DNA of 7,968 nt from Draconibacterium sp. (GTDB taxonomy: Bacteria > Bacteroidota > Bacteroidia > Bacteroidales > Prolixibacteraceae), in assembly GCA_030595485.1 (NCBI GenBank), contig JAUVDE010000145.1, positions 1 through 7,968 of the forward strand, given 5' to 3'. Shown one piece after another: positions 6,976 to 7,968 of this stretch; position 1 is the first letter of the stretch, and each line of letters opens with the position of its first letter. The notes below the pieces were generated by a model, which was not told where the DNA came from, searched no databases, and saw only the letters and a program-made list of their open reading frames with translations. A program made the position numbers and the translations under genes.

Positions 6976-7007
6976 TAAATTTACATAACAATATTTCAAT
7001 TTAACAA
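6976..7007 (-). promoter_or_regulatory. Weak candidate promoter for the propeller lipoprotein
   Basis: Reading the minus strand, TTG (7007-7005), a 21-base spacer and TAAATTTA (6983-6976) resemble the Bacteroidota promoter with one mismatch in the -7 box. It lies 22 bases upstream of the ATG at 6954. The same octamer is used in the candidate promoter of the divergent gene. The region is very AT-rich, so confidence is low. Confidence 0.3.
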
Positions 7008-7101
7008 TAATTCGACAATTTTCCTGATTAACAATATATTACAAGTCATAACTAATATTGTTTTTATATTGAATGAAATAGGTATTTAACCATAAAATTA
7101 G

Positions 7102-7132
7102 TTGACAAATACGCATTTTTCCTGTAAATTTA
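7102..7132 (+). promoter_or_regulatory. Candidate Bacteroidota promoter for tssN
   Basis: TTG (7102-7104), a 20-base spacer and TAAATTTA (7125-7132) match the Bacteroidota -33/-7 arrangement with one mismatch in the -7 box. Transcription would begin around 7139, leaving a leader of about 40 bases without a Shine-Dalgarno sequence. An E. coli sigma-70 reading (TTGACA and TATAGA) has a 23-base spacer and does not fit. The 6955-7179 gap otherwise holds nothing I can recognise. Confidence 0.45.
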
Positions 7133-7179
7133 TAGAACTAAGCGTCGGGAATTAAGCTACAATTTTAAAACAAAAGATT

Positions 7180-7968
7180 ATGGGAAGTCGTTTTCTACTT
7201 ATCGTATTTCTAATTCTTGCTTTAATCCTTTTGGGTTTTCTACTCAAAAACAAAGAAGTAAAATCCAGCCTTTTCGGGTCACTTTTATATGTGCTCATTT
7301 TAGGATTAATGATAGGCGCTGGAGGATTAATCGGGAATCAAAACTGGATACCAATATCGTATCTTTTGGTTTATATTTTATTAGGAACCTGGCTACTATT
7401 ACTTGGCATACTCCATGTTCTGTTTCTGAAGAATCTTCTGCCTTGGGTTAACGAAGAAAGTTTCAAATCCGAAATTCTGTTCTCAATGCTCAATGCACTT
7501 ATAGGTGGCGTTTTTATGCAATTGACTTTTCAGTTTATCGACTTTACCTTCTATATCGGCATAAATCTGACCACACTACTGCTATTCATTCTTCCTTATA
7601 TATTTTATGGAGTAATCCGAAGGTATTTAAACATTCCTGTAAAAATTCTTCGTAAATGGTATTATCCTTTAGATAAGCATGTTGAAGATCCTTCTGACCG
7701 CGAAATGGAAATGCCCTTAATTGTAGGTTTTGAGTTTAAGAAAAAAAACAACGATAAAAACATGACTGCTTTTAGAGCAAAGGCGCCAAAAGAGATGGCT
7801 TTTGGGAAATTATTTTACTATTTTATTAACGATTACAATCATCGAAACCCAGATGAAAAAATTGAGTTCCTAGACGAAAAAGAAAAACCATTGGCATGGA
7901 TATTCTATTTCAAACCTAAAATGTTTAGCAAAAACCGCTATATCGATCCTGAAGAAACAAATAGCTTT
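7180..7968 (+). CDS. tssN: TssN-like membrane protein of the Bacteroidota type VI secretion system (3' end cut by window edge)
   Basis: The open frame runs from the ATG at 7180 to the window end (263 residues, no stop). Five hydrophobic helices are seen at about residues 5-22, 31-52, 58-82, 99-120 and 124-146, followed by a soluble part that begins RRYLNIPVKILRKWYYP (147-163) and continues with mixed charged sequence (FEFKKKNNDKNMTAFRAKAPKEMAFGKLFYYFINDYN region, 187-221). This layout and the IPVKILRKWYYP stretch fit my recollection of TssN, one of the proteins (TssN-TssR) specific to T6SS subtype iii, thought to take part in the membrane complex where TssL/TssM are absent. The name rests on memory of the family, not on a search. 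The gene diverges from the propeller lipoprotein after 225 bases with its own promoter candidate, so it may open a T6SS cluster to the right. Confidence 0.75.
   Translation, partial: MGSRFLLIVFLILALILLGFLLKNKEVKSSLFGSLLYVLILGLMIGAGGLIGNQNWIPISYLLVYILLGTWLLLLGILHVLFLKNLLPWVNEESFKSEILFSMLNALIGGVFMQLTFQFIDFTFYIGINLTTLLLFILPYIFYGVIRRYLNIPVKILRKWYYPLDKHVEDPSDREMEMPLIVGFEFKKKNNDKNMTAFRAKAPKEMAFGKLFYYFINDYNHRNPDEKIEFLDEKEKPLAWIFYFKPKMFSKNRYIDPEETNSF

Overview
The window looks like a piece of a Bacteroidota chromosome. It is AT-rich. No start codon has a well-spaced Shine-Dalgarno sequence, and several upstream regions carry the Bacteroidota-type promoter pattern (TTG or TTTG, about 20 bases, then TAnnTTTG-like). 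The gene content agrees: a short NG-only FtsY, a Bacteroidota-style small DksA/TraR zinc-finger protein, and at the right edge a five-helix membrane protein that I recognise as TssN of the Bacteroidota type VI secretion system (subtype iii). The order within the phylum cannot be fixed from this sequence; Marinilabiliales-like marine or anaerobic lineages are one possibility. No tRNA, rRNA, insertion sequence, CRISPR array or long repeat is visible, and no gap between genes exceeds 300 bases.

Layout, left to right. (1) Positions 1-2461, minus strand, read right to left: a fructosamine/ketosamine kinase (1577-2461), a two-SIS-domain sugar-phosphate protein (572-1495) and a class I/II PLP aminotransferase cut by the window edge (1-501). 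This looks like an operon, possibly with a second internal promoter before the aminotransferase. A plausible reading is a small pathway that phosphorylates glycated amines and then splits or rearranges the phosphorylated product. (2) Positions 2462-2622: a divergent intergenic region with two adjacent short dyads 21 bases apart and a promoter candidate. (3) Positions 2623-4254, plus strand: a membrane histidine kinase with a periplasmic substrate-binding-protein sensor domain and no receiver domain. (4) Positions 4276-6954, minus strand: a PQQ-type beta-propeller lipoprotein, ftsY, and the small DksA-like protein, which lies 12 bases downstream of ftsY in the same frame. (5) Positions 6955-7179: a divergent AT-rich promoter region. 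(6) Positions 7180-7968, plus strand: the start of tssN, cut by the window edge and probably the first gene of a T6SS-iii cluster lying to the right.

How the parts may work together: ftsY is housekeeping. The kinase-SIS-aminotransferase set and the divergent sensor kinase could form a sense-and-metabolise unit for an amine-sugar compound, but no partner response regulator is present, so this is only inference. The least ordinary items are the kinase/SIS pairing, in which the SIS protein has lost the GlmS-type catalytic glutamate but kept the histidine and C-terminal lysine, and the edge of a type VI secretion locus.
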